Positions 1 to 6,608 of a DNA stretch of 13,155 nucleotides are shown here, piece after piece (position 1 is the first letter of the stretch; each line of letters opens with the position of its first letter). Location: assembly GCA_900543455.1 (NCBI GenBank), contig UQRR01000060.1, positions 1 to 13,155 of the forward strand, read 5' to 3'. Made by a program: the position numbers and the translations under genes. A model generated the notes under the pieces. That model was not told the DNA's origin and searched no databases. It saw only the letters and a program-made list of their open reading frames with translations. The DNA is from an uncultured Dialister sp. Lineage in GTDB: Bacteria; Bacillota; Negativicutes; Veillonellales; Dialisteraceae.

Positions 1-23
1 GCCATAGGCAGGTGTCAGTACAA

Positions 24-68
24 AACCCCGGAGGGGTTCCAAATAAACCCCCATTTGAAATGGGGGTT
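24..68. terminator. Two tandem GC-rich hairpins at the left edge
   Basis: Two inverted repeats follow each other. AACCCC (24-29) pairs with GGGGTT (33-38). AACCCCCATTT (46-56) pairs with AAATGGGGGTT (58-68), an 11-base perfect repeat around one base. Neither is followed by a T tract on the + strand, so a classical intrinsic terminator is doubtful. They could be the end of an upstream gene outside the window or part of a repeat element. Confidence 0.35.
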
Positions 69-105
69 GCTAACTTGAACCATTTATTATTGCAGAATAA
101 AGAGA

Positions 106-146
106 TATGGAAACGCTGATTCTGCGATTGAATCAGCGTTTCCATA
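106..146. repeat. Palindromic repeat, copy A (16-bp perfect stem)
   Basis: TATGGAAACGCTGATT (106-121) is perfectly complementary to AATCAGCGTTTCCATA (131-146) around a 9-base loop, CTGCGATTG. Related palindromes occur at 9892-9918, 10161-10187 and 12871-12914; the last also keeps the loop bases. It lies in the untranslated leader of the KtrA gene, 14 bases before its ribosome binding site. The ATG at 107 is inside the repeat arm and is not a credible start codon. Confidence 0.8.
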
Positions 147-172
147 GAATCATCCATCACGAGGTACTCTCT

Positions 173-835
173 ATGGCACAGAAATTACAGTTTTTCGTAG
201 CAGGCTTGGGCCGCTTTGGCATCAGTGTCGCCGTCACATTGGAAAAGATGGGCTATGACGTCATGGCCATGGATATCGATGAAGAAGTGGTGCAGGACCT
301 TTCTGATACACTGGGCTACGTGGTCTGTGCGGACTGCTCGGATGAGAAGAACCTGGCAGCCATCGGCGCGGGCAATGCGGACATCGCTGTCGTTTCTGTC
401 GGCGATCTGTCAGCCAGCCTGATGACGACACTGCTTTTAAAGGAAATGGGCGTCAAGAAGATCGTTGTCAAAGCCTTGGATCCGATTCATGGGAAAATGC
501 TGCAGAAGATCGGCGCAGACAAGATCATTTACTCAGAGAAGGAAATGGGTGTCCGTGTCGCGCACAATCTGATTTCTCCGGGGATTGTCGATTATATCGA
601 GATGGAGAATAACATCACTATTCTTTCTATCCATGTGCCGCAGGAATGGGTGGACAAGAGCCTGATCGATACTGATGTCAGAAGGAAATACAACATCACC
701 GTCGTTGCGATCAAGCGCGGAGGGGATATGTTTGTCAATCCGCGGCCGGATATGAAGATGAAGGAACAGGATATGCTCATCATTCTGGGAGACTCGGAAA
801 GCGTCAAGCGCGTCACGGAATCGCTGGAGCAGTAA
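173..835 (+). CDS. ktrA: Potassium uptake regulator, RCK (TrkA-N/TrkA-C) subunit, KtrA-like
   Basis: A 220-residue cytosolic gating subunit of a Ktr/Trk K+ channel. It should bind nucleotides through an N-terminal Rossmann RCK domain (about residues 5-125) and a C-terminal RCK_C domain (about 135-218). The dinucleotide motif GLGRFG is at residues 11-16, with an acidic residue (D34) at the end of the second strand. The stretches TTLLLKE and KIGAD...EMGV closely match Bacillus KtrA/KtrC as I remember them, and the length is typical of that family. I chose the ATG at 173 because GAGGT at 161-165 is a good ribosome binding site 7 bases upstream; the in-frame ATG at 107 would add 22 residues encoded by a repeated hairpin. 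The membrane partner (KtrB) is not in the window and may lie upstream. The KtrA versus TrkA name is a family-level judgement. Confidence 0.9.
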   Translation: MAQKLQFFVAGLGRFGISVAVTLEKMGYDVMAMDIDEEVVQDLSDTLGYVVCADCSDEKNLAAIGAGNADIAVVSVGDLSASLMTTLLLKEMGVKKIVVKALDPIHGKMLQKIGADKIIYSEKEMGVRVAHNLISPGIVDYIEMENNITILSIHVPQEWVDKSLIDTDVRRKYNITVVAIKRGGDMFVNPRPDMKMKEQDMLIILGDSESVKRVTESLEQ

Positions 836-841
836 GCGGTT

Positions 842-1130
842 ATGAGTGGCTGGTGACTGGTGACTAGTATTGCGATTCATCAACTTCTGGACTTCGTTAG
901 AAGTTAGAAGTGAGAAGTGCCGGAAGGGGCACACAATTCATATAGTGCTCCAATACCCCCTCATTATATAAAACAGTTTATTCATTATTTATATAAAACT
1001 CCGCGGCGCCTCCTCCTTTTATGCGCCGCACCACCATTTCGCATTTCTCATTTCTAATTTCTCATTTAATCGAAGCTTTCAAACACAATTGATGGGACGG
1101 CACGCCCCTGAGGTCAACCCGGCACTTTTC
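842..1130. repeat. Intergenic mosaic repeat, copy 1
   Basis: This fills most of the gap between the KtrA gene and murA. It begins with GTGACTGGTGACTAGT-type short repeats and a 7-bp hairpin (882-888/899-905). It continues into the hairpin core GCGGCGC (1003-1009) / GCGCCGC (1023-1029), the phrase CACCACCATTTC, several CATTTCT/TAATTTCT units, and a tail containing GCTTTCAAACACAATT and CACGCCCC. The same modules recur at 3650-3840, 6412-6590, 6789-7015 and 9950-10132. No open reading frame with coding character is visible. Confidence 0.8.
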
Positions 1131-1154
1131 ATCCAATTTTCACATTGAAATCCC

Positions 1155-1183
1155 TTGTTTTTTTATGGTATCATACATATAAT
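1155..1183 (+). promoter_or_regulatory. Promoter of murA and the MreB/Mbl-like gene
   Basis: TTGTTT (1155-1160), a 17-base spacer, then a perfect TATAAT (1178-1183) form a sigma-A-type promoter. A second overlapping pair, TTGAAA (1145-1150) with TATCAT (1169-1174) and an 18-base spacer, is also possible. The leader to the start codon is about 85-90 bases and contains a small hairpin, GCCGCA/TGCGGC, near 1206-1228. Confidence 0.65.
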
Positions 1184-1276
1184 TGACGTTTGTAGGATAG
1201 CGCCGCCGCACCTTTTGGCTGCGGCATCATATAGATCTTTGCTTTCAGTATTTCATCAGTACAGGAGTGATTCCTT

Positions 1277-2536
1277 TTGGAAAAATTAGTAATTCATGGT
1301 GGACATCCTCTGCGTGGACACGTCCGTGTTTCCAGCGCAAAGAATGCCGTTCTTCCTATCATTGTAGCGACACTTTTGCCAGAGACGCCGGCATCCATTG
1401 TCGATGCGCCAAATCTCGATGATGTGGTGACCATTTGCAGCGTACTGGAGTCTTTGGGTGTCAAAGTGCAGAGAGAGGACAATGTCCTGACCTTTGATGC
1501 ATCCGGGGTGAATAAGACCGAAGCTTCTTATGAGCTTATGAGCCGTATGAGAGCCTCCTTCCTGATCATGGGACCCCTTCTGGCCAAGATGGGGCATGCG
1601 AAGATCGCGCTTCCCGGGGGCTGCATGATCGGCAGCCGTCCGATCGATCTGCACCTGAAAGCCTTTGAGGCCATGGGAGCAGAGATCAATGTAGGCAACG
1701 GCTATGTCGAAGGATATGCACCGAAGGGGCTGAAGGGCACGACCATTTATCTCGATTTCCCGAGCGTTGGCGCGACAGAGAATATCCTCATGGCAGCTGC
1801 CACGGCAGAAGGCCGTACCATCATTGAAAATGCGGCGGAAGAGCCGGAAATCGTGGATCTCGTGACGTTCCTGAATTCCATGGGTGCAAACATCAAAGGC
1901 GCAGGGACGAATATCATCCGTGTCGAAGGGGTCAAGAAGCTGGAAGGCGTCGCCCATACGGTCATCCCTGACCGTATCGAAGCGGGGACCTTCATGATCG
2001 CAGCGGCTATGGCCGGCGGCGATGTCGTGATCGAAAATGTATTGAATGAACATCTGAAGCCGCTCCTTGCCAAGCTGGGAGAAGCAGGCGTCAAGGTGAT
2101 CAAGGATGTCGACAGTGTCCGTGTCATCAGTGATGGGCATATCCGCTCTACGGATATCAAGACGCTGCCCTATCCGGGCTTCCCTACGGATCTGCAGGCG
2201 CAGTTCATGGCACTCATGACTGTAGGCAGCGGCGTCAGCCGTATCACAGAGACGGTGTTTGAAAACCGTTTCATGCATGCCGGCGAGCTGCAGCGCATGG
2301 GGGCTTCCATCCAGGTCGAAGGCCGCTGTGCGATCGTGCAGGGCGTCCCCTTCCTGACAGGTGCCTTCGTCAGAGCGACGGACCTTCGTGCAGGGGCAGC
2401 ACTGACATTGGCAGGGCTCGCTGCGCATGGAGAGACGGAAGTGGGCGAGCTTCATCATATTGATCGTGGTTATGACCATCTTGTAGAAAAGCTGCAGGGG
2501 TTAGGAGCAGACATTGTCCGTGTCGATCGAGACTAA
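1277..2536 (+). CDS. murA: UDP-N-acetylglucosamine 1-carboxyvinyltransferase (MurA)
   Basis: A 419-residue cytosolic enzyme that transfers enolpyruvate from phosphoenolpyruvate to UDP-GlcNAc, the first committed step of peptidoglycan precursor synthesis and the target of fosfomycin. Conserved residues sit at the E. coli numbering: K22-N23, the catalytic loop with C116 in PGGCMIG, D305 in GFPTD and R397 in HIDRG. C116 predicts fosfomycin sensitivity (a D at this site gives resistance in known enzymes). The length is that of the family. The start is a TTG at 1277, supported by AGGAG at 1263-1267 and by the N-terminus EKLVIHGG that MurA proteins begin with. The 3' end overlaps the next gene by 23 bases, so the two are almost certainly co-transcribed and translationally coupled. 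Low-GC Gram-positive lineages often have two MurA paralogues; which one this is cannot be told here. Confidence 0.97.
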   Translation: MEKLVIHGGHPLRGHVRVSSAKNAVLPIIVATLLPETPASIVDAPNLDDVVTICSVLESLGVKVQREDNVLTFDASGVNKTEASYELMSRMRASFLIMGPLLAKMGHAKIALPGGCMIGSRPIDLHLKAFEAMGAEINVGNGYVEGYAPKGLKGTTIYLDFPSVGATENILMAAATAEGRTIIENAAEEPEIVDLVTFLNSMGANIKGAGTNIIRVEGVKKLEGVAHTVIPDRIEAGTFMIAAAMAGGDVVIENVLNEHLKPLLAKLGEAGVKVIKDVDSVRVISDGHIRSTDIKTLPYPGFPTDLQAQFMALMTVGSGVSRITETVFENRFMHAGELQRMGASIQVEGRCAIVQGVPFLTGAFVRATDLRAGAALTLAGLAAHGETEVGELHHIDRGYDHLVEKLQGLGADIVRVDRD

Positions 2537-3611
2537 AGCACTGGCAGAGAAGGCGGAGCGTCTGGCGGGGCAGAAGACCCTTCTGGACTGGATCGGCTCT
2601 TTCGGCTCAGAAGACATCGGCGTCGATATCGGGACGTCGAATGTAGTGATTTACGTCAAGCATAAGGGCGTCGTATTTCCGGAAGCCTCTGTGATCGCCC
2701 GTCACGCCGTGACGAAGGAATTCTTCGCTTACGGTACGAAGGCAGAGGAAATGGAGGGCAAGACGCCGCGGGACATAGAGATCGTCCATCCAATGAAGCG
2801 AAGTGCGATCATCGACTATAACGGGGCGGCTTATCTTTTGAATTCCATCGTGAATCAGTCGTATCTGAAAGGGATGTTCTTTCATCCGCGTCTCATGATG
2901 TGCGTGTCTCGGGGAATGGGCAGCGTACAGAGAAGGGCGCTTTTGGAAGCGGCTGTGGCTATGGGCGCGCGGAAGACAGTCCTCATCGATCAGCCTATCG
3001 CGGCGATGATGGGTCTCGGGCTCACGGGGGATACCTGTCAGGGCGCAATGATCGTAGATATTGGCGGCGGCTCTACGAAGGTTTCCGTACTGTCGAAACA
3101 TGGGATCGTGGTCAGTCATTTCTCACCGGAGTCCGGACTGGAAATGGATCAGGCCATCATGGCATCTATCCGTGACAAGTACCATATCCGCATCGGCCGC
3201 AAAGAGGCGGAAAGCCTCAAGATCGCGCTGGGCGCATACTGGGATCTGGATCAGGCACCGCGCGTGGCTGAGACGTATGGCCTTTCCATCGTATCGGGAT
3301 CACCGGTCAAGATCGCCGTGACGGCGGAAGATGTGGCGCATGCCATCAATCCGATCTTGTACAGGATTTTCAAAAACATTCAGGATGTGCTGCAGAGGAC
3401 GCCGCCGGCGCTTCTGGCAGCGATCCGAGAGCAGGGCATCATGCTTGTCGGCGGGGTGTCTCAGCTGAAGGGAATCGATGAGCTGATCACCCGTATCACC
3501 GGCATTTCAGCGAAGGTAGCGGAGAGACCTTCCTATGTGAATGCCATCGGTGCGGGGGCTTCATTGGATTATATTAATGAGTTCAGGGATTCACTGCAGG
3601 ACCTGCACTAA
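2514..3611 (+). CDS. Divergent MreB/Mbl-like actin-family protein
   Basis: A 365-residue member of the MreB/Mbl bacterial actin family, which guides cell-wall synthesis at the membrane. ATPase-fold motifs appear in order: phosphate-1 DIGTSN (38-43), the MreB-like VSRGM and GAR stretch (131-153), phosphate-2 DIGGGST (182-188), TPPALL (296-301) and adenosine motif MLVGGV (310-315). It departs from MreB as I know it in three places: Glu-Glu-Pro is D159-Q160-P161, the SGGDxMD stretch is ESGLEMD (206-212), and the usual triple glycine of the adenosine motif is GGV. A charged N-terminal extension of about 30 residues precedes the fold. The TTG at 2514 has AGGAG (2503-2507) six bases upstream; GTG at 2520 is an alternative. 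The murA overlap argues for coupling. It may be Mbl or a specialised paralogue; polymerisation is not shown. Confidence 0.88.
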   Translation: MSVSIETKALAEKAERLAGQKTLLDWIGSFGSEDIGVDIGTSNVVIYVKHKGVVFPEASVIARHAVTKEFFAYGTKAEEMEGKTPRDIEIVHPMKRSAIIDYNGAAYLLNSIVNQSYLKGMFFHPRLMMCVSRGMGSVQRRALLEAAVAMGARKTVLIDQPIAAMMGLGLTGDTCQGAMIVDIGGGSTKVSVLSKHGIVVSHFSPESGLEMDQAIMASIRDKYHIRIGRKEAESLKIALGAYWDLDQAPRVAETYGLSIVSGSPVKIAVTAEDVAHAINPILYRIFKNIQDVLQRTPPALLAAIREQGIMLVGGVSQLKGIDELITRITGISAKVAERPSYVNAIGAGASLDYINEFRDSLQDLH

Positions 3612-3649
3612 GGAAAGTCAGAAAGCAGGGATTAGGGACGAGTGGCTAG

Positions 3650-3840
3650 GGATTAGGAGGCTCAAGTGACTAGTGACTAGTGACTTGAATACTACTTTCG
3701 GGCATCCCCCTATTTATACTCTGCGGCGCTTCTGATTTTTATGCGCCGCACCACCATTTCTCATGTCTAATTTCTAATTTCTCATTCAGGCGAGGCTTTC
3801 AAACGCAATTAGTGGGCGCCCCGCCCGTGGGCTAACCCTG
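3650..3840. repeat. Intergenic mosaic repeat, copy 2
   Basis: This is the clearest full copy. It reads, in order: an AGCAGGGATTAGG-type start (just before, from about 3624), GTGACTAGTGACTAGTGACT (3666-3685), a TTTCGGGCATC...CCCTATTTATACT module, the hairpin core GCGGCGC (3723-3729) / GCGCCGC (3743-3749), CACCACCATTTCTCAT plus TAATTTCT units, and the tail GGCTTTCAAACGCAATTAG followed by GGGCGCCCCGCCCGTGGGCTAACC. It shares nearly every module with copy 5 (9950-10132). No coding signal is seen. Confidence 0.85.
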
Positions 3841-3951
3841 AATCGATCGCTGAGGCTGACTTGACATGCATTTTCATGCAATGCTTCATCATGACCCGCC
3901 TTAAGCAACTAAGGAACAACGGGCAAATCACTTTCTATCGTCACATACATG

Positions 3952-3990
3952 GGGATATAACAATTCATTTGTTATGTCCCTTTTTATTTT
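3952..3990 (+). terminator. Intrinsic terminator between the MreB/Mbl-like gene and the barrel-sandwich gene
   Basis: GGGATATAACAA (3952-3963) pairs with TTGTTATGTCCC (3969-3980), 12 bp with one G-U pair and a 5-base loop, followed directly by TTTTTATTTT (3981-3990). It sits about 340 bases after the upstream gene and about 80 before the next one. It may end a separate short transcript rather than the murA operon. Confidence 0.85.
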
Positions 3991-4022
3991 CTTCATGCCA
4001 AAAGGCAGATAAAATGGTAAAA

Positions 4023-4028
4023 TATAAT
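4023..4028 (+). promoter_or_regulatory. Candidate -10 element for the barrel-sandwich gene
   Basis: A perfect TATAAT lies in an AT-rich run 40 bases before the start codon and 33 bases after the terminator T tract. I see no good -35 at the right distance, so only the -10 is claimed. Confidence 0.45.
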
Positions 4029-4067
4029 ATACCTATATGTGAATCTTAAAACACAGGGAGGTACATC

Positions 4068-4367
4068 ATGAGAAACGCGATGAAAATCGGCTTGGCGCTG
4101 GCAGCTCTTGTAGCTGCTGGTGTAAGTGTGTACAGCGCGTCTGCGGCGGACGTCTCGCAGCAGGCCGTATTGAATGGAACGGTTGTCTCCGTCATAGAGG
4201 CAGGCACTCCTGTCAAGGAGGGCGATGTACTGGTCTCTGTGGACTCACTGGTCGGCGGTGTACCGGCAGCAAGAGCCGATCGGGATGGCGTGGTCAAAGA
4301 GGTCCGCGTCCAGAAGGGCCAGACAATCGCCAAACAGGATGTCGTGGTGGTGCTGGAAACGAAATAG
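4068..4367 (+). CDS. Exported barrel-sandwich (biotinyl/lipoyl-like) domain protein
   Basis: A 99-residue protein. Residues 1-27 are a signal peptide (positively charged start, hydrophobic core, ASA before the likely cleavage). The rest has the barrel-sandwich pattern of biotinyl/lipoyl carriers and HlyD-type adaptors: NGTVVSV (36-42), G-x-PVKEGDVL (46-55), then ADRDGVVKEV (70-79), QKG and a final V-rich strand. The position of the carrier lysine in EAMKM-type motifs is taken by DSLVG (59-63), so V62 replaces the lysine and covalent biotin or lipoate is not expected. GGGAGG (4056-4061) is a strong ribosome binding site 6 bases before the ATG. It lies 84 bases upstream of the S55 protein gene, and the two may be co-transcribed. 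The role is unknown; an extracytoplasmic adaptor or binding module is a guess. Confidence 0.85.
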   Translation: MRNAMKIGLALAALVAAGVSVYSASAADVSQQAVLNGTVVSVIEAGTPVKEGDVLVSVDSLVGGVPAARADRDGVVKEVRVQKGQTIAKQDVVVVLETK

Positions 4368-4421
4368 CGGGTAGCAAGTGTGGTCACGTTCGGCACATTT
4401 CCGTGTTTCCGTAGTTGTTAT

Positions 4422-4439
4422 ATTAGATGATCATCTAAT
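4422..4439. promoter_or_regulatory. Perfect 18-bp palindrome just before the S55 gene
   Basis: ATTAGATGATCATCTAAT is a perfect 18-bp palindrome without a spacer. It starts within TATATT (4419-4424), a possible -10, and ends two bases before the ribosome binding site GGGAG (4441-4445). It could be an operator for a dimeric regulator or, as RNA, a 7-bp hairpin with a GATC loop that affects translation. Confidence 0.5.
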
Positions 4440-4451
4440 CGGGAGAATCCT

Positions 4452-6380
4452 ATGCCCAATCGTTTGAAAAAGTCTATGAAGCGTCTGGCGGCTGCGGTCT
4501 GCCTCACGCTTTCCTGCGTGATGCCCTGCGCAGCACAGGAATTTCTTCCTGTATCGGAAGTACAGGAGGGTATGCATGGCTATGCCAAGACCGTCGTGCA
4601 CGGTACGAAGATCGAGACCTTCGATGTCGATGTGCTGGGCATTATGAAAGACAAGGGCGCGACCGGCGGGGATCTGGTGCTGGTGAAAGTATCCGGTCCC
4701 CTGATCGATCAGACAGACGGCATCGCGCAGGGGATGAGCGGCAGTCCGGTCTATATCGATGGGAAGCTGCTGGGCGCAGTGGCGTATGGATTTCCACAGT
4801 CCGGCGGCCGCATCGGCATGGTGACGCCGATCGGTGACATGCTGAAGCTCTGGACCATCGATGACCGGAAGGAAACGGGTCTCACCCCGCCATCCTCCAA
4901 AGGGCTGATCCCGCTCACGACGCCTCTCATGGCGAGTGGATACACCCCGGAGGCGATGGATTTCCTCACAGGGAAAATGCAGGATTTCCACATGGTGCCA
5001 TTTGCTTCCGCTTCTGCTTCGCAGGATGATGTGCCGCAGCCGCTTGAACCGGGAAGCGCCGTCTCGGCAACCATGGTGACAGGCGATCTCAAGCTCGGTG
5101 CCGTCGGGACTGTCACCTATGTCGACGGCAACCGCATGGTGGCTTTCGGGCATCCTTTCATGGATCGCGGAAATACCGATTACTTTATGCACAATTCCTA
5201 TATCTTCACCGTCATCCCGAGCAAGAATATCCCCTTCAAGCTGGGGTCCGTCGGTGCGGAAATCGGCACGGTCAATCAGGACCGCGGAGCCGGGATCGGC
5301 GGGGTGACGGGGAAACTGCCACACTCTGTCGCCCTTCATGCGTCCGTGACCGATGAAGATACGAAGAAGAAGGAAGATCTCCATGTACGCATGATCCCGA
5401 ATGAAGCACTGCTGCCGACCTTGTCCGTCACTTCGGTGTACAATGCGATCAGCAATGCCATGGATCGCAAAGGACAGGGGACGGTCGATTTCACCTATAC
5501 GCTTTACCCGGAGGATCTGAAGCAGAAGCCTTTCACCCGAAGCAATATGTACTGGTCGTCCAAAGACATCGCAGAGCGAAGCGTAGATGAGCTCTACAAT
5601 GTGGTACGGCTTCTCGAGCAGAACCGTTTTGAGAAATATCCGCTCCGCAGCATCATGGTCGACATGCATGTGACGAGCGAGCGGAAGACCGCGCAGCTTC
5701 TCGATGCCTCTGCGTCTCCGATCATCGTGAGCCCGGGCGATACCGTCTATGTACGCGCGCGTCTGGCCCCCTACCGGGGAGAAGTCTTCTACAAGGATCT
5801 GACATTTACCGTGCCGAAGGATCAGCCATACGGAGACATGATCCTCGAAGTCCGCGGCGGCGGCGTCGTGCCGCTCCCCTACCTCATCCAGCAGCAGAAG
5901 TTCAATCTGACGGATGAGATCTTAGACCGCATCCGCACGTATAAGGATTTCAATGATCTGCACAGCCGCCTGATGAAGGAAGACCAGAACAATCAGGTCG
6001 TCGTGGAAATCCTGGATCCGGAAGTCAGCATGATTTCCAAAGATGAAAATAGCGGGAAAAAGGCAGAAATTCAAGAGAAAAAAGCGCCGGAAAATCCGGA
6101 TTATCTGAAAAATAAGGACGGGCTCAAAGAAGACGGGGAAAAAGAAACCCCGAAGAGTGCCGTCGATACGGACTATGTCATCTACGGTGACGGACAATTC
6201 ACCTTCAAAGTCCTGCCGGAAGCGGAACGCGATAAAGCCTTGAAAAAGCTCGCCAAGAGCAAACAGCAGGCCACCATCGAGATGAGCAATAAGGAAAAAG
6301 AAACGCTTGAAAATAAGGATAAGAAGGCCGCTGATGATGAAAAGCCGGCGGAGAAGACGTCGGTGATGATAGCATTGTAA
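4452..6380 (+). CDS. Exported SpoIVB-type peptidase S55 domain protein
   Basis: A 642-residue protein with a signal peptide (about 1-28, ending CAA). Its serine motif GMSGSP (94-99, nucleophile S96) followed by DGKLLGAV matches the SpoIVB S55 signature. A second block, about 208-290, holds FGHPF with H234, the candidate catalytic histidine, then FTVIPSKNIPFKLGS and a glycine-rich run. In Bacillus SpoIVB the histidine block precedes the serine block; here the order is reversed. The SpoIVB catalytic aspartate, 15 residues before the serine, aligns with S81; D85 or D89 might substitute. The middle (about 300-500) looks like beta-rich extracytoplasmic domains and the end (about 530-642) is Lys/Glu-rich and probably disordered. 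The start has GGGAG six bases upstream. Substrate unknown; since no sporulation genes are seen, an envelope role is likelier than sigma-K activation. Confidence 0.88.
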   Translation: MPNRLKKSMKRLAAAVCLTLSCVMPCAAQEFLPVSEVQEGMHGYAKTVVHGTKIETFDVDVLGIMKDKGATGGDLVLVKVSGPLIDQTDGIAQGMSGSPVYIDGKLLGAVAYGFPQSGGRIGMVTPIGDMLKLWTIDDRKETGLTPPSSKGLIPLTTPLMASGYTPEAMDFLTGKMQDFHMVPFASASASQDDVPQPLEPGSAVSATMVTGDLKLGAVGTVTYVDGNRMVAFGHPFMDRGNTDYFMHNSYIFTVIPSKNIPFKLGSVGAEIGTVNQDRGAGIGGVTGKLPHSVALHASVTDEDTKKKEDLHVRMIPNEALLPTLSVTSVYNAISNAMDRKGQGTVDFTYTLYPEDLKQKPFTRSNMYWSSKDIAERSVDELYNVVRLLEQNRFEKYPLRSIMVDMHVTSERKTAQLLDASASPIIVSPGDTVYVRARLAPYRGEVFYKDLTFTVPKDQPYGDMILEVRGGGVVPLPYLIQQQKFNLTDEILDRIRTYKDFNDLHSRLMKEDQNNQVVVEILDPEVSMISKDENSGKKAEIQEKKAPENPDYLKNKDGLKEDGEKETPKSAVDTDYVIYGDGQFTFKVLPEAERDKALKKLAKSKQQATIEMSNKEKETLENKDKKAADDEKPAEKTSVMIAL

Positions 6381-6411
6381 AAAGGTTCAGGTTGATGGGT
6401 TCTGGGTTCAA

Positions 6412-6590
6412 GGTGGCGGTGCGGCGCATCAAATCATGGAAGCGCCGCAGAGTTTTGAAGATACTCTTCGCACATTCCTAATTCCTCATTCGAGCAAAGC
6501 TTTTATCCACAATCAGTGGATGAGACGCCTCACGGGCTAACCTTGAACCCTGAAGTTTGAAAGCAGGGATGAGCGACTGGTGACTGGGAG
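6412..6590. repeat. Intergenic mosaic repeat, copy 3 (core inverted)
   Basis: The hairpin core GCGGCGC (6421-6427) / GCGCCGC (6442-6448) and its flanks GGTGGCGGT and AGAGTTTTGAAG are the reverse complement of the other copies. The modules after it (CCTAATTCCTCATTCGAGC, AAAGCTTTTATCC, CACGGGCTAACC) run in the usual direction. A start module, GAAGTTTGAAAGCAGGGAT (6553-6571), and GACTGGTGACTGG follow. In this orientation the stem is followed by AGAGTTTT and might end transcription from the S55 gene. Confidence 0.7.
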
Positions 6591-6608
6591 ATATCATACC
6601 CTCTTGCA

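Noticed and set aside
107..172. Upstream ATG at 107 as start of the KtrA gene
   Set aside because: It lies in the arm of a repeated hairpin, has no ribosome binding site, and the added 22 residues are not part of the RCK family; the ATG at 173 has both.
842..1130. CRISPR-like array from the short GTGACT and CATTTCT units
   Set aside because: Units are 7-8 bases, directly adjacent, with no spacers of regular length and no cas genes.
1286..2479. Long open frame on the minus strand opposite murA
   Set aside because: Antisense shadow of a well-conserved gene; the product is His/Asp/Arg-rich with no recognisable motif.
3861..4049. 62-codon open frame on the + strand
   Set aside because: It runs across a terminator and a -10 element, has no ribosome binding site and no family-like sequence.
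4431..5669. Long minus-strand open frame opposite the S55 gene
   Set aside because: Same shadow pattern; no start signal or family motif, and it runs against the motifs of the real gene.
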